Source: Acidobacteriota bacterium
GTDB lineage: Bacteria > Acidobacteriota > Terriglobia > Acidiferrales > UBA7541
Direction: 5' to 3'
Length of the DNA stretch: 64,000 bases
Assembly (NCBI GenBank): GCA_003165465.1
Contig: PLUM01000083.1
Span: 20,065-84,064, forward strand
The notes under the pieces were generated by a model. That model searched no databases and was not told where the DNA came from. It worked only from the letters and a program-made list of their open reading frames with translations. The translations under genes were made by a program, and so were the position numbers. Below are positions 16,099 through 26,026 of this stretch, one piece after another; the first letter of the stretch is position 1; each line of letters opens with the position of its first letter.

Positions 16099-19000
16099 CT
16101 AGGCGCGCGCATCGAGCTGCACGGAATTGTCGCCGCACAGGCGGCAAACATCGCGGACCAGTTCCTGATCCGCTTTCACGCGCTGATCGGCCCGCAAGGT
16201 GGCCACGGCTCCTTCCGGTGAAATCAGATCGAACGTAACCGAGCACGAGCCCGGCTTATTTACGAACAACTCCTTCAATTCGTCAAGCACTCCAGCATCC
16301 AGCGTATTGAGGTTCACGCGCACGCGCATCACGCTGGGCGGGCGCTCCCCCATGTCCTCGAGTTTCCGCGCTTCCATCACCGCGAGGCGCGTGCCCGCCT
16401 CTTCCACGTTCACGCGGCCCTTGAGGACCAGCGGCGCATTGCTCTTGAACACGGCTTCGAGGCGCGCGAACGATTCCGGAAACGCGAGAACCTCGAGCGT
16501 TCCGGTCATGTCCTGCAAGGTGAGAATACCCCAGCGGTCACCTTTGCGCGAACGCATACTGCGCATCGCCACGACGATGCCCCCGACGGTAATCTCCTCG
16601 CCGTTCCGGCGTCCTTCCACGGCCGCCAGATCGATCGCTTTCAGCTCCGCGAGCTTCGACGCGTATTTCGAGAGCGGGTGCCCGGAAATATAGAAACCCA
16701 CCGTGGCGAATTCCGAGGCCAGCGTTTCGTGCTCGGGCCACTCTTCCAGGTCGGGAAGCGGTTGATCGTCCGGCTCGGGAACCGCCGAGACACCTCCGAA
16801 CAGTCCGTGCTGGCCGCTATTTTTTTCGCGCTGGCGGCGCTGCGCCGTTTCCATGGCCCGGTCGATGACCGCGAACATTTGCGAACGCCGCGACCCCAGC
16901 GAATCCATCGCGCCCGATTTAATCAGGCTTTCGAGAACGCGTTTGTTCAGGAGCCGCGTGTCGATGTGATCGCAGAACTGGTAGATGGACGTGAAGCGTC
17001 CGAGTTCGGCGCGCGCGTCGAGAATCCCCTTGACCGTATTTTCGCCCACGTTCTTGATGGCGCGCAGTCCGAACCGGATGGCCTCGCCCACGGGCGTGAA
17101 ATCCAGATCGCTCGAATTCACATCCGGCGGCAGGACCGTGATGCCCATGCCGCGCGATTCGTTGATATACTTCACGACTTTTTCCGTGTTGCCCGTTTCC
17201 GACGTGAGCAGCGCGGCCATGAACTCGACCGGATAGTGCGTCTTCAAAAACGCGGTCTGATACGCGAGCAGCGCGTACGCGCAGGAGTGCGATTTATTGA
17301 AACCGTAGCCGGCGAATTCGGCCATCAGGTCGAATATTTTCTCGGCCTTTTTCGCGTGCACTTTTCGCGCGGCGCATCCGGCCAGGAATTTTTCCTTCTG
17401 CGAGGCCATTTCGTCGCGCTTCTTCTTTCCCATCGCGCGGCGGAGGATGTCCGCTTCGCCCAGCGAAAAGCCGGGCAGGCGGTTGGCGATCTGCATGACC
17501 TGTTCCTGATACAAAATCACGCCGTAGGTTTCCTCGAGAATTTCCTTCAGCTCGGGCAGGTCGTAGGTGACTTTCTTTTTCCCGTGTTTCCGGTTGATGA
17601 AGTCGTCGATCATGCCGCCCTGAATGGGGCCGGGGCGGTACAGCGCATTCAACGCGGTGAGGTCTTCCATTCGCGTGGGCTGGTAGCGGCGCAGGATGTC
17701 GCGCATGCCGTGCGATTCAAACTGGAAAATCGCGGTTGTCTCTCCGCTGGCGAACAGTTTATAGGTTGCCTCGTCGTCCAGAGGCAGCGTGCCAAGATCG
17801 ACGCGGGCGTTGCGATTCTGCTCGATCATGCGCACGGTGTCGTCCAGCACGGTGAGCGTCGTCAGCCCCAGAAAATCCATCTTGAGCAGGCCGATGTGTT
17901 CGAGGCCCTTCATGTCGTACTGCGTCGTGATTTCTTCCCGGTTGGACTTGTACAGCGGGACGAGGTTGGTCAGCGGCTCGGGCGAAATCACGACGCCCGC
18001 GGCGTGCGTGGAGGCGTGCCGCGCCAGGCCCTCCAGGCGCTTGGCCACTTCCATCATGTCCTTGTAACGCGCATCGCTTTCGATCAGGGCGCTGAGTTGC
18101 GGAGCCTGCTTCAAGGCTTCGTCCAGAGTGATGTTGAGCTGCGCGGGGACGAGCTTGGCGATGCGGTCCACTTCCCCGTACGGCAAATCCATGGCGCGGC
18201 CCACGTCCTTGATCGCCGCCTTGGCCGCCATGGTTCCAAACGTGATGATCTGCGCCACGTTCGACCGGCCGTATTTCCCCGTGACATACTCGATCACTTC
18301 GCCGCGCCGCCTCATGCAGAAGTCGATATCGATATCGGGCATGGACACGCGCTCGGGATTCAGGAAGCGCTCGAACAGCAAGTCGTATTGCAGCGGATCG
18401 ACGTCCGTAATTTGCAGCGCGTAACTCACCAGACTGCCCGCCGCCGAGCCGCGTCCCGGCCCCACGGGAATTCCCTGTGAGCGCGCGTGACGGATAAAAT
18501 CCCACACAATCAGGAAATATCCGGCGTAGCGCATCTTCTGGATCATCCGAATTTCATTGGTCAGGCGCGTTTCGTATTCGGCCAGAGTCTTGCGCAACAT
18601 GCCGGCCTTGGCGCGCGCTTCGAGCACCGCCACGCGGGAAACGAAACCTTCGCGCGACACCGCCTCGAAATAGCTGTCGACCGTGTGTCCTTCGGGAACC
18701 TTGAAATCCGGAAAGGAATTTTGCAGGGCGTCGATCTTCACGTTGCAGCGTTCGGCGATGGCCACGGTGCGTTCGAGCGCGTCGGGAATTTCGCCAAACA
18801 CCTGCGCCATCTCCTCGGCCGTCTTGAAGAAAAATTGGTCGGTGGCGAATTTCATGCGATGCGTGTCGCTCATCGTCTTGCCGGTCTGGATGCACAGCAG
18901 CACTTCCTGCGCGTGCGCGTCGGAATGCTTCAAGTAGTGGCAATCGTTGGTGGCGACGAGCGGAATGCCGGTCTCGCGCGAAAGGTCCGCTATTTTCGGA

Positions 19001-19614
19001 TTGACGCGTTTTTCGATCTCCAGGCCCTGATCCTGAATTTCGAGAAAAAAGTTTTCCTTCCCGAAAATATCGCGCAGGCGATAGGCGGCTTCGCGCGCCT
19101 GATCCGGGCGCTCCTCCACCAGATTCTCGGTGACGACGCCGCGCAAACACGCGGAGAGCGCGATCAAGCCCTTGCTGTGCTTTGCCAGCAGGTCGTAATC
19201 GATTCGGGGCTTGTAATAAAAACCTTCGAGGTAACCGGCGGAAACCAACTTGATCAGATTCTTGTAGCCTTCGGCGTTTTCGCAGAGCAGGACGAGGTGG
19301 TTGTTGCCGCGATGGCCCGGCTCGGAGGCGGAATTGGCGCGGCCGTTGGCGGCATCGCGCTGCGTCGACTCGCCGCGATCGTGCCGGCTTCCCTTCGCCA
19401 CATACACTTCGCAGCCGATGATCGGCTTGACGCCGCGCGTCTTGGCCGCCTGGTAGAACGATTCCGCCGCGAACAAATTTCCGTGATCGGTGACGGCCAC
19501 GGCCGGCATCTTCCGGCGCGACGCTTCGTCGACGACTTCCTCGAGATCGCAGGCTCCATCCAGCAAGCTGTAATCCGTGTGCAGATGAAGGTGAACGAAT
19601 CTGGGAGTTTCCAT
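16099..19614 (-). CDS. dnaE: DNA polymerase III alpha subunit
   Basis: 1171 residues from the ATG at 19614, which begins METPRFVHLHLHTDYSLLDG, the canonical PHP-domain opening of DnaE. The open frame extends upstream only because it reads through a family A repeat. Seen in order: PHP domain (HLHLHTDYS, about 8-16), C-family polymerase core with the catalytic aspartates in MPDIDIDFCMRRRGEV, the SAAGSLVSYAL region, the helix-hairpin-helix region, and a C-terminal OB fold (ITVGGIVVAMRSMRSRKGDR). It is the replicative polymerase. Length and motifs are standard. Confidence 0.97.
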   Translation of the reverse strand: METPRFVHLHLHTDYSLLDGACDLEEVVDEASRRKMPAVAVTDHGNLFAAESFYQAAKTRGVKPIIGCEVYVAKGSRHDRGESTQRDAANGRANSASEPGHRGNNHLVLLCENAEGYKNLIKLVSAGYLEGFYYKPRIDYDLLAKHSKGLIALSACLRGVVTENLVEERPDQAREAAYRLRDIFGKENFFLEIQDQGLEIEKRVNPKIADLSRETGIPLVATNDCHYLKHSDAHAQEVLLCIQTGKTMSDTHRMKFATDQFFFKTAEEMAQVFGEIPDALERTVAIAERCNVKIDALQNSFPDFKVPEGHTVDSYFEAVSREGFVSRVAVLEARAKAGMLRKTLAEYETRLTNEIRMIQKMRYAGYFLIVWDFIRHARSQGIPVGPGRGSAAGSLVSYALQITDVDPLQYDLLFERFLNPERVSMPDIDIDFCMRRRGEVIEYVTGKYGRSNVAQIITFGTMAAKAAIKDVGRAMDLPYGEVDRIAKLVPAQLNITLDEALKQAPQLSALIESDARYKDMMEVAKRLEGLARHASTHAAGVVISPEPLTNLVPLYKSNREEITTQYDMKGLEHIGLLKMDFLGLTTLTVLDDTVRMIEQNRNARVDLGTLPLDDEATYKLFASGETTAIFQFESHGMRDILRRYQPTRMEDLTALNALYRPGPIQGGMIDDFINRKHGKKKVTYDLPELKEILEETYGVILYQEQVMQIANRLPGFSLGEADILRRAMGKKKRDEMASQKEKFLAGCAARKVHAKKAEKIFDLMAEFAGYGFNKSHSCAYALLAYQTAFLKTHYPVEFMAALLTSETGNTEKVVKYINESRGMGITVLPPDVNSSDLDFTPVGEAIRFGLRAIKNVGENTVKGILDARAELGRFTSIYQFCDHIDTRLLNKRVLESLIKSGAMDSLGSRRSQMFAVIDRAMETAQRRQREKNSGQHGLFGGVSAVPEPDDQPLPDLEEWPEHETLASEFATVGFYISGHPLSKYASKLAELKAIDLAAVEGRRNGEEITVGGIVVAMRSMRSRKGDRWGILTLQDMTGTLEVLAFPESFARLEAVFKSNAPLVLKGRVNVEEAGTRLAVMEARKLEDMGERPPSVMRVRVNLNTLDAGVLDELKELFVNKPGSCSVTFDLISPEGAVATLRADQRVKADQELVRDVCRLCGDNSVQLDARA

Positions 19615-19706
19615 GCCGAGCGCTATTCTAGTCTCGCGCGAAGATTTTTGCCATGCCGGGATTAAATTGGCACAGTCCCAATTTTGCTCTGTCCGGCAGG
19701 TTTCCA

Positions 19707-19785
19707 GTAGCGCGGGCTTCAGCCTGTGTGGTTTTGACTTGTGGCAAGCTAAAGTCAAAAGAACACAGGCTGAAGCCTGTGCTAC
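19707..19785. repeat. Family A palindromic repeat, inverted loop
   Basis: Copy upstream of dnaE whose loop (GTGGTTTTGACTTGTGGCAAGC) is in the opposite orientation to the copies at 4722 and 15934. One arm has changed to GTAGCGCGGGCTTCAGCC. Confidence 0.85.
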
Positions 19786-19831
19786 TGGAAACCTTCCTTA
19801 TCCCTCGAAAATCGTCCGAATGTCCCTGACG

Positions 19832-21316
19832 CTACTTTTTCTTCTTCGCGTGCGGTTTTGGCTGCGGCTTGGGTTTTGACTTTTTCGCGGGAGCCGATTT
19901 TCCCGGCGCCATGCGGTGCGGCTGTATTTTTACGGGAACCACCGCCACGCCCGATTCCGGCCTGCCGGACGGCTCGCTATTTTTTCTGGGCTTTTCCGGC
20001 TTTTTCTTTTCTTCCGGTTTTAGAACTGGTTCCTTAATCCCGGCCAGCTTTCTAAGGATTTTGGCGTGGTCCTCGGGCTTGCGGGCGCGGCCCAGAAGCT
20101 GCAACTGGAAGAAATCCTCGACGACCTTATCAAATTTCGGGCCACGCGCGACTCCCAGCAGTTCCAACTCCATGGCAACGCCTGGAAGGGCCTGCCGAAT
20201 GGGCTTCCACTTATTAAAATACGTGCGAATTTTGCCGACGGCTTTTCCGTTGTTCGACTCAGCGAGAATGTAGGACAGCAAATCCAGCGGCGCCTTTCCC
20301 AGGAATGCGTAGGCGTCGCGCGGAGACGCCGTCTTGGGACCGGAGAGGAGCTTCACGAGTTTCAAGGCTTCCGGCTCCACATTCTGCACCGAGCGCAATT
20401 CCGAGGCGGGCAGCGACACGCGGTTGAGCACGGCCCTGCGCTCGCTGTCCTTGAGCCGGCCGAGAATCGCGACCGTGACCGGCGCAAACAGGCGCGGGCG
20501 CAGCCCCGAGTTCACCATATCCTCGCGCACGCGGAAGATGCGGTTGATCGCTTCGTAATCGGGATGCCGCTTTTCGAGAAGCGGGTGCACAACGCCCAGC
20601 AGGTCATGCGATTCCCAGGACTTGAGGATCGCGGATGGCTTGTCTTCGCGGGCCACCTGCCGGAATTCGCTGCCGGCGTCGTCGAACGAAATCGAATCTT
20701 GCAGCTTGCGCTCGATGGCAAGCTTGAACCACTCCTCAGTGCGCGACTCCATCTGAAAACTCATGCGCGCCGCGTAGCGCAGAGCGCGCAAGAGGCGCAC
20801 GGGCTGGTTCGTAAAGCTATGAATGGAGAGCGCGCGAATCTCGCGCCGCTCCAGGTCCGCGAGGCCGTTGGTGGGATCGAGCAGCAGGCCGCGCGAATGC
20901 GGGTTCAAGGAAATCGCTATGGCATTGATCGAAAAATCGCGCCGCCTCAAATCCTCGGTGATGGCGGAAAACCGAGTTTCAGGTTTCACTCCGGGGCGCG
21001 CGTAAATATCCTCGCGCGCCGCCGAAATGCTCGCGTCCACTTCCCCGGCCAGAAGCAATTCTGTGGCGCGCCGCGATTCGTCCTCGCGCGTCACGACGGC
21101 TCCCCCCTTCTCCAGTTCACGAACGATGCGTGACGGGTTTCCCTCGACCGTGAAATCCAGATCGCGGATGGGCATTCCCGAGATCACGTCCCGCACGGCG
21201 CCGCCGACGAGATACAGATTGGACTCGAACTCCACCGCAAGCTCCTGGATGCGAACCATTGCGGCCCGCTGTTCCGGGGAAAACCGGCTTTCCAGCTGAA
21301 ACATGTAATCTGGCAT
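19832..21316 (-). CDS. CCA-adding enzyme / poly(A) polymerase family nucleotidyltransferase
   Basis: 494 residues. Class II nucleotidyltransferase head: YLVGGAVRD (nucleotide-binding loop), DLDFTVEG (metal-binding DxD), and RRDFSINAIAI with the NGLADLERREIRAL continuation, followed by the RLLRALRYAARM helix. An HD-type tRNA-binding region is not obvious. The C-terminus is a very basic Lys/Pro tail (last ~60 residues) that probably binds RNA. Role: adds CCA or A-tails to tRNA/RNA 3' ends. The sequence does not decide between the two activities. It lies 104 bp after xerD on the same strand. Confidence 0.85.
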   Translation of the reverse strand: MPDYMFQLESRFSPEQRAAMVRIQELAVEFESNLYLVGGAVRDVISGMPIRDLDFTVEGNPSRIVRELEKGGAVVTREDESRRATELLLAGEVDASISAAREDIYARPGVKPETRFSAITEDLRRRDFSINAIAISLNPHSRGLLLDPTNGLADLERREIRALSIHSFTNQPVRLLRALRYAARMSFQMESRTEEWFKLAIERKLQDSISFDDAGSEFRQVAREDKPSAILKSWESHDLLGVVHPLLEKRHPDYEAINRIFRVREDMVNSGLRPRLFAPVTVAILGRLKDSERRAVLNRVSLPASELRSVQNVEPEALKLVKLLSGPKTASPRDAYAFLGKAPLDLLSYILAESNNGKAVGKIRTYFNKWKPIRQALPGVAMELELLGVARGPKFDKVVEDFFQLQLLGRARKPEDHAKILRKLAGIKEPVLKPEEKKKPEKPRKNSEPSGRPESGVAVVPVKIQPHRMAPGKSAPAKKSKPKPQPKPHAKKKK

Positions 21317-21420
21317 GCGTTTACCGTCCTCGGCCGAAGACGACGTTCACAGTTCCGCGTCTCCGCACCCGATCGATTTTAGTTCTCCACGGACAGGTTC
21401 CGTGGATTGGCATTTGGCCT

Positions 21421-22320
21421 TCACGCGCGCGGGTGATGCGCCTTATAAATCTGCTTCAAGCGCTCCTCGACCACGTGCGTGTAAATCTGAGTCGTGGAAA
21501 TATCCGCATGGCCCAGCATGAGCTGAACCGAGCGGAGGTCCGCACCCCCTTCCAGCAGGTGCGTGGCAAAACTGTGGCGCAATTTGTGCGGCGTAAGACG
21601 CCCGCGCAAACCCAGACGAACTCCATAATCGTGCAGAATCTTCCAAATACCCACGCGGCTGAGTCTTCGGCCAATCCGCGTCAGAAACAATGCCTGATGG
21701 TGCGGCGCGGGACTCAACGGCCTGGCGAATTTCGGACGGCCATGTTCCAGATACTGCTCGACCGACGTGATGGCCTTGCGCCCGATGGGCACCAGGCGCT
21801 CCTTATCCCCCTTGCCAATACACCGAACGCAGCCCGTGCGCATGTCAATATCCGAAATGCGCAGGCTGAGCAATTCGGAAACCCGCAGCCCCGTGGAGTA
21901 CAACACCTCGAGCATGGCCCGGTCCCGCAATCCGATCGGCGTCGCCAGGTTCGGGGCCTCCAGCAGCTTGTCGATTTCATCCACGCGCAGATACGTCGGC
22001 AGGCTGCTCCGGATTTTCGGCGACTCCAGATTCTCCGTCGGGTCCACGCGGACCATCTCTTCCATCATCGCGAATTTATACAATCCCCGGAGCGAGACCA
22101 GATACCTCGCCACGGAGCGGCTGTCCATCTTTTCCTTGTACAAGCCGGAAAGAAAGTCGACGATGTCCTCGCGGGTAACGTCCTCCATTCGTTCTTTCTG
22201 GCGTTTCCGGAGAAATTTGACGAATCTCTGGAGATCGCGCGCATAGGCCAGCATGGTATTGTGCGCAAGCCCTCGCTCGACGCGCAAGTAACTCAGATAG
22301 GCATGGATGGTCGTTTCCAT
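21421..22320 (-). CDS. xerD: Site-specific tyrosine recombinase XerD
   Basis: 299 residues, the usual Xer length. An N-terminal SAM-like core-binding domain (VERGLAHNTMLAYARDLQ) is followed by a catalytic domain with Arg in TGLRVSELLSL, the Lys hairpin GKGDKERLVPIG, HKLRHSFATHLL, GHADISTTQIYTHV and the tyrosine nucleophile. It works with XerC at dif to resolve chromosome dimers. It follows murJ by 6 bp, so they share a transcript. It is distinct from the two recombinases of the integrated element, which differ in length and neighbours. Confidence 0.92.
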   Translation of the reverse strand: METTIHAYLSYLRVERGLAHNTMLAYARDLQRFVKFLRKRQKERMEDVTREDIVDFLSGLYKEKMDSRSVARYLVSLRGLYKFAMMEEMVRVDPTENLESPKIRSSLPTYLRVDEIDKLLEAPNLATPIGLRDRAMLEVLYSTGLRVSELLSLRISDIDMRTGCVRCIGKGDKERLVPIGRKAITSVEQYLEHGRPKFARPLSPAPHHQALFLTRIGRRLSRVGIWKILHDYGVRLGLRGRLTPHKLRHSFATHLLEGGADLRSVQLMLGHADISTTQIYTHVVEERLKQIYKAHHPRA

Positions 22321-22326
22321 GGTCGC

Positions 22327-23946
22327 TTAACCCGAGGCTCCCCGCTTGCCCGGGTCCGGTCCGGCCGCTCGAAAGGCGATGCCGTACACCTCTCCGATTT
22401 CGTCGCAACCCAAGGCCCAGGCGATGCCCAAATAGATGAGCGTGGCCGAGCCGATCAGCGCGATAAAAACGAGCAGCCGGGGCAGAAATCGCTCGATGCT
22501 GTCAAACTGTGAATAGCGCAGCGCGCCCCAGCAGAAGACGCCCATCGCGGTCGCGCAGACCGCAATTTTAGACAGGGATGTGGCAATCTCCCGCGTTCCC
22601 AGCCGCCCGAATCGCAAACGAAAAATAACAAATAATGCGAATACATTGAAGTAGCCCGCCAGGGCGCTGGCCAGGGCGGGCCCGCCGTTTTTCAGCTTGG
22701 CAAAGAAATAGAAAAGGAAAATAAAATTCAGCGCGATGTTCGCAATCATGCTGAACACCGCCACGCGCACCGGCGTCCGCGTGTCCTGCGTCGAATAAAA
22801 TGCCGGAACGATCAATTTGACGGCCGCGAAAGCCGGCAGCCCCATGGAATAATATAGCAGCGCGCGCGCCGTCAGGCGCGTGGACTCGGCCACAAACCGG
22901 CCATGCTGGAACAAAACCTGCACGATCGGCTCGCGCAGGATCACCAGACCCACCGCCGCCGGAATCGTGATGAACGACACGATCCGCAGGGAGAAAAGAA
23001 ACGTCTTCTTCATCCCCTCATAATCTCCGGCCGAAGCCTGATGCGACATCATTGGCAGAATGGCCGTCGCCACGGCAATGGCGTATCCCCCCAGCACGAG
23101 TTCGGTGACGCGGTCGGCCACGTAGAGGGAAACCAGGCTGCCTTCGGGCATCACCTTGGCGTTCGCAAAAATCGTGTCCACCAGCAGGTTGATCTGCGCG
23201 ATGCCGATGCCGATAAATCCGGGAACCATCAGCCGCGCCACGCGCCGCACTCCCGGATCGCTGAACGACACGGAAAACTGGAAGTTCATTCCCCGCTTGA
23301 CCAATTGCGGAACCTGCAAAAAGAACTGAAAGATGCCTCCGACCAGCACACCCACCGCAAGTGCTGCCGCGGGACTGGAAAAATGCCGCCATACAATGGC
23401 TGCCGAGAAGACAATAAAGGAGATATTCAACAAAATCGGTGTGGCCGCCGGCAATCCAAAAACATGAAAGCAATTCAATATGGCCATGGCCATGGCGGCC
23501 ATTCCAATGAACAGAATGTATGGAAACATCAGGCGATTCAAATAGATCGCTTCCACCTGCACCTGATTCTTTCCGAACATGGAGAAGAACCGTACAAAAA
23601 GTGGGGAGAAAATGACGCCCAGCACCGTCAGCGCCGCCAAAATCACGCAAAAGGTCCAGAACAAGCGGTTTGCAAATGCCCAGGTCTCTTCCTTGCTCCG
23701 ATTCCGCATGTAATCGGTAAAGACGGGAATGAAGGACGCCGTCATCGAACCTTCCCCCACCAGACGACGCAGGATGTTCGGAATCCGGTACGCCAACACA
23801 AAAGAGTCGGCAATGCCCGTCGTTCCGAGGAGAAGGGTTAAGCGCTCGTCGCGGACATAGCCGAGAATCCGGCTAACCAGCGTGATGATGGTGATGATGG
23901 AAGCAGATTTGAGGATCTGCCTCTTATGGGTGATGGTTTCGGTCAA
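22327..23946 (-). CDS. murJ: Lipid II flippase MurJ
   Basis: 539 residues with about 14 membrane helices. Family motifs: an N-terminal SIITIITLVSRILGYVRD, the segment RIPNILRRLVGEGSMTASFIPVF, and conserved charged residues in the central cavity (YVADRVTELVLG). MurJ moves lipid II across the inner membrane for peptidoglycan synthesis. Length is typical. The upstream spacer to the divergent gene at 24073 is 126 bp and should hold both promoters. Confidence 0.95.
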   Translation of the reverse strand: MTETITHKRQILKSASIITIITLVSRILGYVRDERLTLLLGTTGIADSFVLAYRIPNILRRLVGEGSMTASFIPVFTDYMRNRSKEETWAFANRLFWTFCVILAALTVLGVIFSPLFVRFFSMFGKNQVQVEAIYLNRLMFPYILFIGMAAMAMAILNCFHVFGLPAATPILLNISFIVFSAAIVWRHFSSPAAALAVGVLVGGIFQFFLQVPQLVKRGMNFQFSVSFSDPGVRRVARLMVPGFIGIGIAQINLLVDTIFANAKVMPEGSLVSLYVADRVTELVLGGYAIAVATAILPMMSHQASAGDYEGMKKTFLFSLRIVSFITIPAAVGLVILREPIVQVLFQHGRFVAESTRLTARALLYYSMGLPAFAAVKLIVPAFYSTQDTRTPVRVAVFSMIANIALNFIFLFYFFAKLKNGGPALASALAGYFNVFALFVIFRLRFGRLGTREIATSLSKIAVCATAMGVFCWGALRYSQFDSIERFLPRLLVFIALIGSATLIYLGIAWALGCDEIGEVYGIAFRAAGPDPGKRGASG

Positions 23947-24072
23947 AAGAGTGAGGCCCCCGGTCCCAGCCTCCGTCTAAACCTTTGAAAAATATGCACT
24001 TGACAGAAAAATCCCGCTTAACATAACATAGTTGCGCTCGACTCGCAAGGCCCGTGCTTCTGGACTCCAATC

Positions 24073-24555
24073 GTGAAACTACGCACACCATCTTCCACGC
24101 ATAAGAAAGTCATCGTGCGATTCTTCAATCGCAGCGTCCTGCGCGGATATCTGAACCCCGGCAAGCTGGGCGATGTGGAGACTCTGGAATTGCTCACGCC
24201 GGAAGGCGAACAGCGCGATTTTCCGGTGAAGGATGTGCGGAGCATTTATTTTGTCCGCGAATTTACCGACGATTTTGAACCCGAGCGCAAGGCATTTCTT
24301 TCCCGTCCCAAACTGGAAGGATTGTGGGTGCGCCTGAAATTTCGCGACGAGGACACGATCGAAGGCGTTGTCCCCAACGATCTGCTGTCGCTGCTGGATC
24401 GCGGCGTGCAAATCACTCCGCCCGACTTGCATGGCACGACGCTGAAGATTTTCATCCCGCGCAACGCGCTGACCGAGATGACCGTGCTCGGCGTCGTGGG
24501 AATTGCGCGGCGCAAGCCACCTGCTCCGCCGCAGCCCGTACTCTTTAACGATTGA
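24073..24555 (+). CDS. Small conserved-looking cytosolic protein of unknown function
   Basis: 160 residues; no signal peptide or membrane helix. Two similar beta-rich halves are visible: VIVRFFNRSVLRGYLN ... FPVKDVRSIYFVREF, and WVRLKFRDEDTIEGVVPND ... TTLKIFIPRNALTEMTVLGVVG. Both have the pattern strand-'RGYL/EGVV'-strand-'KDVRSIYF/PRNALTEM', suggesting an internally duplicated small beta-barrel, as in some PilZ- or Sm-like folds. I do not recognise the family with confidence. It is divergent from murJ and upstream of lpxD. A free ATG at 24073 is the natural start. Confidence 0.65.
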   Translation: MKLRTPSSTHKKVIVRFFNRSVLRGYLNPGKLGDVETLELLTPEGEQRDFPVKDVRSIYFVREFTDDFEPERKAFLSRPKLEGLWVRLKFRDEDTIEGVVPNDLLSLLDRGVQITPPDLHGTTLKIFIPRNALTEMTVLGVVGIARRKPPAPPQPVLFND

Positions 24556-24603
24556 CCGTTATCGCGTAATCGTTAGCAACGGTTCCCGGGATGAAGGGTT
24601 TCA

Positions 24604-24683
24604 GTTGCACAGGCTTCAGCCTGTGTTCTTTTGAATTTTCGCCTGCCGCAACGCAAAACCGCACAGGCTGAAGCCTGTGCCAC
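24604..24683. repeat. Family A palindromic repeat
   Basis: Arms GTTGCACAGGCTTCAGCCTGTG and CACAGGCTGAAGCCTGTGCCAC with a diverged loop (TTTTGAATTTTCGCCTGCCG). Between the unknown protein gene and lpxD. Confidence 0.85.
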
Positions 24684-24825
24684 TGAAAAGCGTTTGTTAA
24701 CGACCCCTTGCACTTCCCTTTTCGTCTCTTCCAATTTCGGCCATGAGCGGGAATGATGTAGAGTGAGCGGCAGGGCTGCGTGAATTCCGTAATCCGCCGA
24801 ACCAGCTTTTCCAGGAGATCGAAAC

Positions 24826-25875
24826 ATGAAACTCGGTGAACTGGCCGCGCGATTGGGCTGCAAACTGGAAGGTGACGAAACCGTGGAAGTGCGCGGCGTC
24901 GCGGGGATCGAAGCCGCCGAGGCCGGCGAAGTCACCTTTCTGTCGAATCCCAAATATTATCGCGAACTCGCGGGGACACGCGCTTCGGCCGTGTTCTTGG
25001 ACGAAAAAGTGGTTCTCAAACGCGGCCCCGGAATGCCGCCGCTTGCCGCCCTGCGTTCGAGCAATCCGTATCTCGATTTTGCGCGGACGATTGAATTCTT
25101 CCACACTCCCCTGAAGTACGCGCCGGGGATTCATCCGTCCGCAGTCGTGGCCAAGTCAGCAAAGATCGGCGAGGGGACGCACATCGGGCCGCACTGTTTC
25201 GTGGACGAAGGCGTTGAGATCGGGCGCAACGCGGTGCTACACAGCCTGGTGACGATTTACCGGAACGCGCGAATCGGCGACGATTTTCTCGCGCATTCGC
25301 AAACGGTGGTGCGAGAAGGCTGCACGATCGGAAACCGTGTGATCCTCCAAAACGGCGTGGTGATCGGAGGCGACGGCTTCGGCTTTGCCCGGCGCGCCGA
25401 TGGGCAGTGGCACAAAATTATGCAGACCGCGCCCGTGGTGATCGAGGATGATGTGGAAATTCAGGCTAACTCGTGCATCGATCGCGCGACGGTCGGAGAA
25501 ACGCGCATCCGGCGCGGCGCGAAGATCGACGATCTCGTGGTTGTCGGACATGCGTGCGATGTGGGCGAAGACGCCATTCTGTGCGGGCAGGTTGGACTGG
25601 CGGGATCGACGCGCGTCGGAAACCGCGCCATCCTCGCGGGACGCGTGGGCTCGGCAGGACACCTGGACATCGGCGATGGCGCGACCATCACTTCGCAAAG
25701 CGGAGTGCCTTCGGACGTTCCGCCGGGAGCGATGTACTCGGGCTATCCCGCGATGGAAAATAAATTGTGGCTGAAAGCGATGGCCGCGCTCAAGCACTTG
25801 CCGGAATTGCAGAAAACGGTGCGACGCCTGGCTGAGGAATTGGGCCGGATAAAAGACGGCAAGGATCGAACTTAG
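24826..25875 (+). CDS. lpxD: UDP-3-O-acylglucosamine N-acyltransferase
   Basis: 349 residues, normal length. The N-terminal uridine-binding domain (LAARLGCKLEGDETVEVRGVAGIEAA) is followed by a left-handed beta-helix of hexapeptide repeats. The catalytic region HSLVTIYRNARIGDDFLAHSQ ... GFGFARRADGQWHKI ... ANSCIDRATVGETRI is present, and a C-terminal helix (LKHLPELQKTVRRLAEEL) completes it. It adds the N-linked acyl chain in lipid A synthesis, so the organism has an outer membrane. A ribosome site (AGGAGAT) lies just upstream. Its TAG stop abuts a family A repeat. Confidence 0.96.
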   Translation: MKLGELAARLGCKLEGDETVEVRGVAGIEAAEAGEVTFLSNPKYYRELAGTRASAVFLDEKVVLKRGPGMPPLAALRSSNPYLDFARTIEFFHTPLKYAPGIHPSAVVAKSAKIGEGTHIGPHCFVDEGVEIGRNAVLHSLVTIYRNARIGDDFLAHSQTVVREGCTIGNRVILQNGVVIGGDGFGFARRADGQWHKIMQTAPVVIEDDVEIQANSCIDRATVGETRIRRGAKIDDLVVVGHACDVGEDAILCGQVGLAGSTRVGNRAILAGRVGSAGHLDIGDGATITSQSGVPSDVPPGAMYSGYPAMENKLWLKAMAALKHLPELQKTVRRLAEELGRIKDGKDRT

Positions 25876-25953
25876 TGGCACAGGCTTCAGCCTGTGTGGT
25901 TTTGGTTTGTGGCCACCTAAATTCAAGAGAACACAGGCTGAAGCCTGCGCCAC
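25875..25953. repeat. Family A palindromic repeat directly after lpxD
   Basis: Begins on the last base of the lpxD stop codon. Loop orientation is inverted relative to 4722. The hairpin is well placed to act as a transcript 3' end. Confidence 0.85.
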
Positions 25954-26026
25954 TTCAACGAAACAACTCAATAGAATTACAAAACTCTTACAGTCGGATT
26001 CCCTGCGCTATGCGAAAACAGATGAT

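Noticed and set aside
16678-18480. 600-codon open frame on the plus strand
   Set aside because: It lies entirely antisense to dnaE; the high GC of the region produces long reverse frames. No family pattern and no ribosome site.
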